A stretch of 64,000 nt of DNA from an uncultured Clostridia bacterium. Its GTDB lineage: Bacteria > Bacillota > Clostridia > Peptostreptococcales > Anaerovoracaceae. The DNA lies in NCBI GenBank assembly GCA_934233735.1, contig CAKQGQ010000001.1, forward strand, positions 62,001 through 126,000. The letters are read 5' to 3'. The notes beneath the pieces were generated by a model, which did no database searches, was not told the DNA's origin, and saw nothing but the letters and a program-made list of their open reading frames with translations. Within the stretch, counting starts at the first letter, position 1. Each line of letters starts with the position of its first letter. Shown here piece by piece: positions 8,014-16,325 of the stretch. Both the position numbers and the translations under genes were made by a program.

Positions 8014-9048
8014 ATGGCAAGGAAGAAAATAGGCGCACAAACAGTGCAGTTGGAAAAGAAGCCGTACATCATCGGCCGGGGAAATGTGGTAGGAAAAAAG
8101 GAAGGCGAGGGGCCGCTTGGCGCCTGCTTCGACGAATCGCTTAATGACGATATGTATGGAGAAAAGTCTTGGGAAAAGGCGGAATCGAAAATGCTGCAGA
8201 TCGCAATGACGAAGGCCTGCGAGCGGGCGCAGCTCAGAAAAGAGGACATCGACATTATGCTGAGCGGCGACCTGGTCAATCAGATTATGTCTTCTTCCTT
8301 TACAGCGCGAAATATGCATATTCCTTTCCTCGGACTGTATGGCGCGTGTTCGACGATGACGGAATCTTTGTTAATCGGCTCAATGTTAATTGATGGGGAA
8401 TTTGCGGGGCGAGTGCTCGCGGGTGCTTCCAGTCACTTCTGTACAGCAGAGCGGCAGTTCCGAATGCCGGTCGAGCACGGAAACCAAAGACCGCCGTCAG
8501 CACAGTGGACGGCAACGGCGGCAGGGGCGGTCGTCCTATCTGAAGCGCCGCTTGGAAATGCAGCGGTAAACATTCGGGTGACAGATGCGACGGTCGGAAA
8601 GGTCATCGACGCAGGAATCAAAGACGCGAACCAGATGGGAGCGGCAATGGCTCCGGCGGCTGTCGATACGCTTCTGAATCATCTGCAGGATACCGGAAGA
8701 GACATCGATTACTATGATTTGGTGGTGACCGGGGACCTCGGCTACATCGGCAAAGACATCATGTGCGATCTTTTGGTGGACGCGGGACTGGACTCCAAGA
8801 AAGTGTTCAGCCATTATGATGACTGCGGAACTCTGCTGTTCAGCAAGGATCAGGATGTGCACGGAGGAGGAAGCGGCTGTGGCTGTTCGGCGGCGGTGCT
8901 GACCGGAAGTCTGCTGAAAAAAATGGAGCAGGGGCAGTATAAGAGGATTTTGTTAATGTCTACGGGAGCACTGCTCTCCACGGTTTCACCGTTTCAGGGA
9001 GAAAGCATACCGGGCATTGCGCATGCGGCTGCATTGGAGGTGGAATGA
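8014..9048 (+). CDS. spoVAD: Stage V sporulation protein AD
   Basis: Thiolase-fold peripheral component of the SpoVA complex that binds dipicolinic acid. Residues ~100-180 contain GACSTMTESL and a STAERQFRMP-like segment (here CTAERQFRMP), with a glycine-rich C-terminal region (HGGGSGCGCSAAV) as in the family. 344 residues is close to the usual ~338. It lies 19 bp after spoVAC, and its TGA overlaps the ATG of spoVAE. Confidence 0.95.
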   Translation: MARKKIGAQTVQLEKKPYIIGRGNVVGKKEGEGPLGACFDESLNDDMYGEKSWEKAESKMLQIAMTKACERAQLRKEDIDIMLSGDLVNQIMSSSFTARNMHIPFLGLYGACSTMTESLLIGSMLIDGEFAGRVLAGASSHFCTAERQFRMPVEHGNQRPPSAQWTATAAGAVVLSEAPLGNAAVNIRVTDATVGKVIDAGIKDANQMGAAMAPAAVDTLLNHLQDTGRDIDYYDLVVTGDLGYIGKDIMCDLLVDAGLDSKKVFSHYDDCGTLLFSKDQDVHGGGSGCGCSAAVLTGSLLKKMEQGQYKRILLMSTGALLSTVSPFQGESIPGIAHAAALEVE

Positions 9049-9404
9049 TGGATTATGTATGGGCGTTCGTAATCGGCGGACTGTTCTGCGTGGCAGGACA
9101 AATTTTGATGGATGCGACGAAGCTGACCGCGCCGCGAATTTTGGTAATCTTCGTGCTGACAGGAGTGCTGCTGCAGGCGTTTGACCTCTACCAGCCGATT
9201 GTTGATTTGGCGGGAACCGGAGCGACGACACCGCTTCCGGGTTTCGGATATAATCTGGCGAAAGGCGCGATGGAAGGCGCAGAGAAAGGCTTTTTGGAAG
9301 CGATAACCGGGCCGATTAAAGCAACAGCGGCAGGCGTAGCGGTCGCTATCACCTTCGGCTATCTGGTTTCGCTGATTTTCAATCCGAAGTCGCCGAAGAG
9401 ATAA
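9045..9404 (+). CDS. spoVAE: Stage V sporulation protein AE
   Basis: Small membrane protein of 119 residues and the last member of the SpoVA module. Four hydrophobic stretches are visible, with the conserved LPGFGYNLAKGAMEG-type segment in the middle, paralogous to SpoVAC. ATGA overlap with the spoVAD stop indicates translational coupling. A hairpin terminator follows 18 bp downstream. Confidence 0.93.
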   Translation: MMDYVWAFVIGGLFCVAGQILMDATKLTAPRILVIFVLTGVLLQAFDLYQPIVDLAGTGATTPLPGFGYNLAKGAMEGAEKGFLEAITGPIKATAAGVAVAITFGYLVSLIFNPKSPKR

Positions 9405-9422
9405 AAGAGAAAAGTTCTGTTG

Positions 9423-9450
9423 AAAGGTTCCGAAAGGGGCCTTTTCTTTT
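9423..9450 (+). terminator. Terminator of the spoVA operon
   Basis: AAAGGTTCC (9423-9431) and GGGGCCTTT (9436-9444) form a 9-bp stem with two G-T pairs around a GAAA tetraloop, followed by a T-rich tail interrupted by one C. Confidence 0.75.
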
Positions 9451-9490
9451 GGGGGAATTCCTGTGAAACGGACAGATTCGTGCAAAAACA

Positions 9491-9519
9491 TTTACAACGA
9501 GGCGAAAATATGGTAAATT
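9491..9519 (+). promoter_or_regulatory. Candidate promoter of the glycopolymer cluster
   Basis: TTTACA (9491-9496), a 17-bp spacer and TAAATT (9514-9519) form a plausible vegetative promoter about 70 bp before the first gene. A TATGAT at 9522-9527 lacks a matching -35. Confidence 0.4.
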
Positions 9520-9588
9520 AATATGATAGGATAGCCATGTCAATGTGCAGGGCAGACTATTCTTAAGGAAAGTGAAAAGAGCAGGAAA

Positions 9589-10716
9589 ATGAAAAAAGCA
9601 GCAATCTACATTATGAGATTCGGTCTCAGTTTAATATATGCGATTCTGAAACTTTTTCCGACGAAGGCAGGTAAGGTGCTGTTTCTGAGCAGGCAGTCAA
9701 ACACTCTGACGAAGGACTTCAAGATGACACAGGAAGAGCTTAGAGCCGAGCAGCCGGACATCGAAATTGTGACAATCTGTCACAGGCTGGAAGGTGCGGG
9801 AAGCGGCGCAGCGGCATTCGCAAAATCCACGCTCCGCAGTATGTATCACCTCGCGACCTCCTCGGTGTGCGTGCTGGATGCATACTGGCCGGCGGTTTCG
9901 ATTTTGAAACATAAAAAAAGTCTGACGGTCATCCAGATGTGGCACGCGCTCGGCAAGATTAAGCAGTCGGGCTATCAGACGCTCGGAAAAGCCTCCGGAA
10001 GAGGCGAGAAAATCGCGAAACTTATGAAAATGCACGAAGGCTATGATTATATCATTGCGGGCGGCGCTGCATGGAATCCCTTTTACTGCAAGTCCTTCAA
10101 CACAACCGAGGACAAGCTGGTAAACTGCGGACTTCCGCGTATCGATTACCTGCTTGCAAGTCAGGATGCAAACCGCCGCGCGGTTTTGGACAAATACCCG
10201 CAGTTTGCGGAGAAAAAGGTCGTGCTTTATGCGCCGACCTTCCGAAAAAATATAGAACTTCGGTGGCAGCCTTTGACGGAAATCGCGAGGGAAAACAGTG
10301 AATTTGTTTTAGTCATCAAAGGGCATCCGAACCAAAGAATCGAGCTTGACGAGCTGCCGGACAAGGCGGGAATTTATACCTGCCCGGAATTTTCTTCTGC
10401 GGAGATTTTGGCAGCATGCGACTATCTGATTACGGACTATTCGGCAATCGCAGTCGAGGGAGCGGTTCTTGACAAGCCGACTTACTATTTCGTTTACGAT
10501 TACGAAGAATACCGCGAGAAAAACGGCATGAACATCGATTTGTTTGAAACGATGCCGGGATGTGTATTCCGCGATGCGCAGGATTTGATTCAAAACCTGC
10601 GGGCAGGAGCATACAACCGCGAAGCATTGGAAAACTACCGCAGAAGGTATCTGCCGGAAAATCTGGGAAGTTCGACGAAGCAGATTTGCAAATTGATTCG
10701 GGAACATTTGAACTGA
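9589..10716 (+). CDS. CDP-glycerol glycerophosphotransferase family protein (TagB/TagF-like)
   Basis: Peripheral membrane transferase of the Glyphos_transf family, which adds glycerol- or ribitol-phosphate units to teichoic-acid-like polymers from CDP-activated donors. Recognisable features: a hydrophobic N-terminal stretch, the WHALGKIKQSGYQ segment, YAPTFRKN, VIKGHPNQ and YLITDYSAIAVEGAVLDKP with PTYYFVYD. At 375 residues it is near the length of single-domain TagB-like enzymes. First gene of a cluster ending with a TagG/TagH exporter and an LCP ligase, which supports a wall-polymer role. The exact unit added is not visible. Confidence 0.85.
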   Translation: MKKAAIYIMRFGLSLIYAILKLFPTKAGKVLFLSRQSNTLTKDFKMTQEELRAEQPDIEIVTICHRLEGAGSGAAAFAKSTLRSMYHLATSSVCVLDAYWPAVSILKHKKSLTVIQMWHALGKIKQSGYQTLGKASGRGEKIAKLMKMHEGYDYIIAGGAAWNPFYCKSFNTTEDKLVNCGLPRIDYLLASQDANRRAVLDKYPQFAEKKVVLYAPTFRKNIELRWQPLTEIARENSEFVLVIKGHPNQRIELDELPDKAGIYTCPEFSSAEILAACDYLITDYSAIAVEGAVLDKPTYYFVYDYEEYREKNGMNIDLFETMPGCVFRDAQDLIQNLRAGAYNREALENYRRRYLPENLGSSTKQICKLIREHLN

Positions 10717-10771
10717 CGGCAAGAGGCAGTAATAAACGAAACTAAAATATTTCAGAAAACGAGGATAAGGC

Positions 10772-11833
10772 ATGGATTTTTTCAAATTCAGCAGATGGGC
10801 AATTAAAAAAATGAAGCTGGTGCTTCTGTATTTTCGGAGGATTCTCTTTGCGAAGAACCATTTTAAATGCCCGTTTTATAAGAAAATCAGAGCGAACCTG
10901 AGCGGAGGTTTTTTGGCGGACCAGTGGATGCTCTACGATTTTGACCATAATGACAGGCACGAATATCTGTCGGAATTCGACTGGTATCGTTCCAGATACA
11001 TCAATGAACCGTTTGACTTCGTGTGCAATAATAAAATTGCGTCGGCGGAGATTCTCAAGCAGTATGTGCGGGTTCCGGAAAGCTACATGATAAAAAACAG
11101 GGGCTTTCTCTCCAGCTTCCAAAGCGTGGCGATGGAATATGAGGATGCGTTGAATCTTCTGAAGAAAAAAGGAAGCTTTTTCTTTAAGCCATACGGTAAG
11201 GGCAAGGGCACGGGCGTTGTCATTATGACATACGACTATGAAAATGACACCCCTTGCATTGATTTGAAGCCGATTACAAAGGAAGAATTTATAAATTATC
11301 TGAAAAAGCACGATGACTGGTTCTTAAGCGAAGCGATGAAGCAGCATCACTTCTTGGATGAAATTTATGACAAGACCGTCAACACGATTCGTTTCATCAC
11401 GCTGAAGGACCCGAAAACACATCAGTTTAAAGTGTTCTTTGCAGTGCAGAGAATCGGAACGAAGGAGACCATCCCGGTTGACAATGGAAGCCGAGGCGGG
11501 CTGGTAGCAAAGATTGACCTTGAAACGGGAATCCTCAGCGAAGCCAGATGTCTGCACAACCGCAATGTTTACAAAGTTCATCCGGATTCGGGAGCGCCGA
11601 TTGAGGGCGTGCAGGTTCCGAACTGGCAGGAACTGAAGGCAGATATGCTCGAGCTGGCGAATAAACTGCCGTATATGCATTTTATCGCATGGGATATTTT
11701 GATTACGGAAGAAGGCCACTGTATTATTGAGGCGAATACATCATCGGGCGTGAATATCATTCAGCTTTGGGGCGGTCAGCGCCACAAGGAACTCGGCGAC
11801 TTTTACCGTTATCACGGCGTTATTAAGAAATAG
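10772..11833 (+). CDS. Sugar-transfer-associated ATP-grasp protein
   Basis: ATP-grasp enzyme of the family found in exopolysaccharide and teichoic acid clusters (ATPgrasp_ST). It has an N-terminal helical region, a nucleotide loop FFFKPYGKGKGTGVVIM (Lys in KPYGKG, ~residue 150), a VNTIRFITL strand, a DNGSRGGLVAKID loop and the metal-binding C-terminal EANTSSGVNIIQLWG. All expected catalytic motifs appear intact. ATP-grasp enzymes couple ATP to formation of carboxylate-amine or -thiol bonds, so it may attach an amino acid or similar group to the polymer or a precursor (inference). Confidence 0.78.
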   Translation: MDFFKFSRWAIKKMKLVLLYFRRILFAKNHFKCPFYKKIRANLSGGFLADQWMLYDFDHNDRHEYLSEFDWYRSRYINEPFDFVCNNKIASAEILKQYVRVPESYMIKNRGFLSSFQSVAMEYEDALNLLKKKGSFFFKPYGKGKGTGVVIMTYDYENDTPCIDLKPITKEEFINYLKKHDDWFLSEAMKQHHFLDEIYDKTVNTIRFITLKDPKTHQFKVFFAVQRIGTKETIPVDNGSRGGLVAKIDLETGILSEARCLHNRNVYKVHPDSGAPIEGVQVPNWQELKADMLELANKLPYMHFIAWDILITEEGHCIIEANTSSGVNIIQLWGGQRHKELGDFYRYHGVIKK

Positions 11834-11869
11834 ACCGGCAGGCTCTGTGCCGGGGCAAAGGAAAAAATT

Positions 11870-12469
11870 ATGAAATATATCATTATGGCTGACGGCAAGG
11901 GAACGCGCTGGCAGAACTATAACGACATACCCAAGCATCTGATTGAAATCGGCGGCGAAACGCTGCTGGGAAGAACGGTCAGGCTTTTGAGAGAAAACGA
12001 CTCGAAAAGTGAGGTTATTATTACCTCGCACGACGCGCGCTATGAAATCGAGGGCGCGGTGCGTTATGAGCCGAAGAACAACAATCTGGAAATCGACCGG
12101 TTTACAGAGGAGCTGATTGCGGATGATGTATGCTTCCTCTATGGTGATACCTATTACTCGGAGGAGGCGGCGCGCACGATTACAGAAACTGAAGCGGAGG
12201 ACATTCTCTTTTTCGGAAATACGAAAGCCATCGTTGCGATTAAGGTTGCGGACGGCGGGCTTTTCAAGCAGCATGTGGACCGGGTCAGACAGCTTTATTT
12301 AGACGGAAAAATTGAAAAATGCATCGGATGGCAGGTATATCAGTCCTTTTTGGGACTGCCGTTCGGTGAGAAAAAAATAGATGCAAAATATGTTTTAATG
12401 AAAGACGGAACAGAGGATTTTAACTCCCCTGAGGACTATAACAGGAGGAAAAGCAAAGAATGGGATTAA
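11870..12469 (+). CDS. Sugar-nucleotidyltransferase-like protein
   Basis: Small NTP-transferase (GT-A-like) protein of 199 residues. The N-terminus carries MADGKGTRW, a variant of the G-x-G-T-R nucleotide loop, followed by KHLIEIGGETLLGRT, typical of sugar-1-phosphate or phosphoalditol nucleotidyltransferases. DDVCFLYGDTYYSEEAA resembles the metal-binding Asp region. Within a TagF-like cluster it could make the activated precursor, but the substrate cannot be read. The stop overlaps the start of the next gene by 10 bases. Confidence 0.7.
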   Translation: MKYIIMADGKGTRWQNYNDIPKHLIEIGGETLLGRTVRLLRENDSKSEVIITSHDARYEIEGAVRYEPKNNNLEIDRFTEELIADDVCFLYGDTYYSEEAARTITETEAEDILFFGNTKAIVAIKVADGGLFKQHVDRVRQLYLDGKIEKCIGWQVYQSFLGLPFGEKKIDAKYVLMKDGTEDFNSPEDYNRRKSKEWD

Positions 12470-14703
12470 AAAAACTGGTTGTAAACGCGCTTGCGCTCGG
12501 ACCGACTTCACGGGGCTTCACCGGTGGCGAAGCAAGACGCTGGGTGCGTGAAGTTTACAGGCACAAAACGAGAAACTACGGCTTTTCGCGCAGTGAGACG
12601 AATTGGGCGATTCGTCACGGCTTCATGCCGGAACAGGTCGCAAAGCTCGGCATCAACGACGAAAATGTCAAGGACTATATTTCGGCAAAGGACTATGCTT
12701 ATCTGCGCCCACTGAACGGAACCTACAGCAAATGGATTACGGACAAAGTAACGATTCATACCATTTTTAAGCCGTTCCGCAAGGACATGCCGATTGTGTA
12801 TTATCAGATCAGCAAACGCTATGATGAGACGACGGTTACGCCGCTTGCAGATGACAGTTTGGGCTATACTTTCAAAGAAATGTTCGATTTTATCCGCACG
12901 CAGGGCGAGGTGACCCTGACTCCTGCAAACGGAATTTCGGCATCTACGATTGCGTATAAAGAAGGAAGCTTTTGGTTTGACGACAAAAAACTTTCGGAAG
13001 AGGCATTGGAAGAAAGATTATCGCAGTATCGCTCCACTGTAGTCATTCGTGAAAAAGTCAGAACGAGTGAAATCACAGATAATGCGGTGCTGAATCTTAT
13101 TGTCTTTAACGAGTTTGGGGACAACCCTGTCATTGGCGATGCATTTTTCGTATTTGACGAATATGAAAGAAAATCGGTCAGAACGGTTGAGCAGAGGAAA
13201 GCTGACAGCCTCGAAGAAGAGGATGTGGAGGACGACAGATACCGTGACATCAAGGCAGAGCCGGCAGACGAAAAGACCGGCACATGGCGCGGAAAGCCGA
13301 TTCCACACTGGGATGAGATTAAAGATGTGATTAACCGGCTTTGCGTTTTCGTACCGCAGCTTGAGTTTTTCGGCATGGAAATCGTAATCAATGAAGATGG
13401 ATTTAAAATTGTTCGGATGATGAATCAGCCGGATTATCCGACCTGCAAACCGTTCAGCAAGGAAACCAGTGCTTATCTTGAACGCAAGGTAGCGCAGAAA
13501 AAAGAGGCCTATGTAAAAGGCGGAACGCGCCTTGCCAGAGGCGCGAAAAAGGTGAAACTGAAGGTTCGTGCGCGTTTTGCGAAGATGTTCTATCCGAAGG
13601 GCCTGATTCCGTATCTGAGCATCCGCTGGATCAGCGACGTGTGGAAGGACTTCACGACAAACAAAGATACCACTTTCGGACAGAAAATGTGGGCATATCG
13701 TCACGGTTTCCTTTCCTACCGGCTTTTACAGTATGGAATTACCAAGGAAAATCACGAAGAGTTTATCTCGGATTTCGAATATAAGTGGCTGCGGCACATC
13801 AATCCGAAGTACCGGAAATGGATGGAAGACAAGATTACGGTAAAATATGTATGCTCGGATTACAACGAATGTTTCCCGGAATACTATTACCATATCATCT
13901 GCAAAAATGGAAACAATAAAGTGATTTCCATGATGGACCTTCCGGAGGGCTATACCAACAGCTTCGAAGATATTTTCAAACTCGTTGAAGAGAAAGGCGT
14001 GCTGGCGCTGAAGCCTGACGAAGGCTCACACGGGGACGGATTTTATAAGTTCACCTGTGAAGACGGAAAATATCAGCTCAACTATCAGGATGTTACGAAA
14101 CAGCAGGTTCTCGACATTCTTGAAGATATTGAAAATCAGTATCTCGTTACCGAATATATCAATATGTGCGACGAGCTGAAGGCCGTTTATGACGGAGCAG
14201 TAAACACGGTCAGAATGATTGTGTTCAAGAAGGATGGGCGTGAGCCGCAGATTGGCAATGCCTATGTGCGTTTCGGCTCCAAAGCGACCGGAGCGGTTGA
14301 CAATGTGGGCGCGGGCGGCATGACGGCAACGATTGATGTGGCGACAGGACATTTCCACGATGCGAAAATCGTGCTCAGCAACTCGATTGAGGACTGCCCG
14401 ATTCACCCGGATACCGGCGTCCCGATTGATGGCTATTTGCCGCATTGGGAAGAGGTTAAGAAACAGGTTTTAGATGTGACGCGCTCCATCAAGCAGCTTG
14501 AATTCTTTGGCGTGGACTTAGCCGTAACAAACGAAGGCATTAAGTTCCCTGAAATCAATCGTTTCCCAGACTATCCGGCAGTTGAAAAATACACGAAACC
14601 TACGAGAGAGTATTTGCTCTATAAATTGGAAGGCAAAAAATGCTACTTCGGCTACGATAAAAAGAAAAACAGGACGCTTGTCCACCTTCCTGAGAGGAGA
14701 TAA
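12460..14703 (+). CDS. Tandem double ATP-grasp protein with a degenerate first half
   Basis: A 747-residue protein made of two homologous modules (~1-395 and ~396-747). Each has a helical N-terminal region (RHGF..., LGI/YGI...EN..., RPLN/RHIN...Y-x-KW) and an ATP-grasp domain. The second module keeps LALKPDEGSHGDG, AVDNVGAGGMTATID and PEINRFPDYPA. In the first the Lys of the nucleotide loop is lost (LTPANGISAS), the VDN-x-G-x-GG loop is absent, and the metal-binding E-x-N becomes MMNQPDYPT. A catalytic C-terminal half with a pseudo-enzyme partner half is inferred. The ribosome site GGAGG lies before the ATG. Confidence 0.75.
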   Translation: MGLKKLVVNALALGPTSRGFTGGEARRWVREVYRHKTRNYGFSRSETNWAIRHGFMPEQVAKLGINDENVKDYISAKDYAYLRPLNGTYSKWITDKVTIHTIFKPFRKDMPIVYYQISKRYDETTVTPLADDSLGYTFKEMFDFIRTQGEVTLTPANGISASTIAYKEGSFWFDDKKLSEEALEERLSQYRSTVVIREKVRTSEITDNAVLNLIVFNEFGDNPVIGDAFFVFDEYERKSVRTVEQRKADSLEEEDVEDDRYRDIKAEPADEKTGTWRGKPIPHWDEIKDVINRLCVFVPQLEFFGMEIVINEDGFKIVRMMNQPDYPTCKPFSKETSAYLERKVAQKKEAYVKGGTRLARGAKKVKLKVRARFAKMFYPKGLIPYLSIRWISDVWKDFTTNKDTTFGQKMWAYRHGFLSYRLLQYGITKENHEEFISDFEYKWLRHINPKYRKWMEDKITVKYVCSDYNECFPEYYYHIICKNGNNKVISMMDLPEGYTNSFEDIFKLVEEKGVLALKPDEGSHGDGFYKFTCEDGKYQLNYQDVTKQQVLDILEDIENQYLVTEYINMCDELKAVYDGAVNTVRMIVFKKDGREPQIGNAYVRFGSKATGAVDNVGAGGMTATIDVATGHFHDAKIVLSNSIEDCPIHPDTGVPIDGYLPHWEEVKKQVLDVTRSIKQLEFFGVDLAVTNEGIKFPEINRFPDYPAVEKYTKPTREYLLYKLEGKKCYFGYDKKKNRTLVHLPERR

Positions 14704-14705
14704 TT

Positions 14706-15512
14706 TTGAGTGCATTAAAAGAGATTATAAACGACCATATCACATACCGCGGGCAGCTTTGGAAACTCGCAAAGGCGGACATGAAGAAGACCTACAGCGG
14801 CGCGGTTTTAGGATGGGCGTGGGCGATTATCAGACCGGCGATTTTAATCTTCGTCTTTTGGTTTGCGTTTACGCTCGGACTGCGGAAAGGCGGCGCGGTA
14901 GACGGTTATCCGTTCTTCCTCTGGCTGATTGCAGGTATGATTCCGTGGTTCTATATGAGGGATATGATTACCGGAGGCGCAAACTCCATACGGCGGTATC
15001 GCTATCTGGTAACGAAGATTAAATTTCCGATTGCGACGATTCCAACCTTTATCAGCATGGCAAACCTCGGGGTGCATATCGGCCTGATGGTAATTCTGAC
15101 AGCGATTTATGCGGGCTTTGGCTATATGCCGACGATTTACTACCTGCAGCTTCCGCTTTATATGCTGATGATGTTCGCTTTTTTCACGGTATGGGGACTG
15201 TTTGCGGGACTGCTTTCAGCAATCAGCCAGGACTTTCTGAATCTGGTAAAATCGCTGGTACAGGCACTTTTCTGGCTTTCGGGAATTTTGTATGACGCCA
15301 ATTCTATCAGTCAGCATTGGATTCGCAATATTTTGCTTTTTAATCCGGTTACGCTGATTGTAAACGGCTACCGAAATGTGTTAATTAAACATGAGTGGTT
15401 TTGGGAGCATCCTTCTGAACTTCGCAATTTTGCGATTGTTTTGGTGATTATGGTGATTTTGGCAGTCTGGGCATATAAAAAATTGAAAAAAGACATCCCG
15501 GATGTGCTTTAA
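14706..15512 (+). CDS. tagG: Teichoic-acid-type ABC exporter permease TagG
   Basis: ABC-2 type permease of 268 residues with six hydrophobic helices; the KADMKKTYSGAVLGWAWAIIRPA start is typical of TagG/Wzm proteins. With TagH it would flip a lipid-linked wall polymer to the outer face of the membrane. The start is TTG, placed by GAGAGGAG at ~14692-14699. It lies two bases after the previous stop, so it is in the same operon. Confidence 0.88.
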   Translation: MSALKEIINDHITYRGQLWKLAKADMKKTYSGAVLGWAWAIIRPAILIFVFWFAFTLGLRKGGAVDGYPFFLWLIAGMIPWFYMRDMITGGANSIRRYRYLVTKIKFPIATIPTFISMANLGVHIGLMVILTAIYAGFGYMPTIYYLQLPLYMLMMFAFFTVWGLFAGLLSAISQDFLNLVKSLVQALFWLSGILYDANSISQHWIRNILLFNPVTLIVNGYRNVLIKHEWFWEHPSELRNFAIVLVIMVILAVWAYKKLKKDIPDVL

Positions 15513-15551
15513 AAATTTAAGACATGCCTTTGCTGACCGAGGAGAATTTTT

Positions 15552-16325
15552 ATGAGTAAAACGGTAATTGAGTTTAAACATGTGACGAAGATGTATAAAC
15601 TCTTCAAAAATGACAAACAGCGCTTCAAGGCGGTGTTCAGCAAAAATACGAAATATAAAAAGAAGATAGCGGTAAACGACTTGTCTTTTCAGATAAAAAA
15701 GGGTGAGTCGGTGGCGCTTTTCGGAAAAAACGGCGCAGGAAAATCGACGATTCTTAAGATGATTACGGGGGTAACCTATCCAACGGAGGGTGAAATCATC
15801 GTGGACGGAAGAGTCAGCGCGCTGCTGGAGCTTACGGCAGGCTTCGACCCTGAATTTACGGGTCGCGAAAATATATATTTCCGGGGACAGCTCATGGGGC
15901 TGACGACGGCAGAAATCCGGGAACTGGAGGATGACATTGTCGATTTTGCGGATTTGGGCGATTATATCGACCAGCCGACGAGAACCTATTCCAGCGGAAT
16001 GAAGGCCAGACTGGGGTTTGCGATTAATTCAAGCATTCGGCCGGAAATTTTGATTGTGGACGAGGCACTCAGCGTAGGGGACAGTGAATTTAAGAAAAAG
16101 TGCATAGACAGAATCAACAAAATCGTGAATGAAGAGGATGTAACTTTCTTATTTGTTACGCACTCAACCGGAGTCGCAAAGTCTTTCTGCAAGAGAGGAC
16201 TTGTCATGCGGCAGGGAAAACTTCTCTTTGACAGTACGATTGATGAAGCAATTGATTATTATAAGAAGACATTGGAAGAGGATGAAAAAAAGAAAAAGAA
16301 AGGCAGGGGGATTTTTGAACAATGA
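15552..16325 (+). CDS. tagH: Teichoic-acid-type ABC exporter ATPase TagH
   Basis: ABC ATPase of 257 residues. Walker A is GKNGAGKST, the signature YSSGMKARLGFA is the variant typical of polysaccharide and teichoic acid exporters, and Walker B is ILIVDEALSVGD. It lacks the long C-terminal SH3-like extension of Bacillus TagH and ends in a lysine-rich tail. It partners with TagG upstream. The TGA overlaps the ATG of the LCP gene. Confidence 0.9.
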   Translation: MSKTVIEFKHVTKMYKLFKNDKQRFKAVFSKNTKYKKKIAVNDLSFQIKKGESVALFGKNGAGKSTILKMITGVTYPTEGEIIVDGRVSALLELTAGFDPEFTGRENIYFRGQLMGLTTAEIRELEDDIVDFADLGDYIDQPTRTYSSGMKARLGFAINSSIRPEILIVDEALSVGDSEFKKKCIDRINKIVNEEDVTFLFVTHSTGVAKSFCKRGLVMRQGKLLFDSTIDEAIDYYKKTLEEDEKKKKKGRGIFEQ

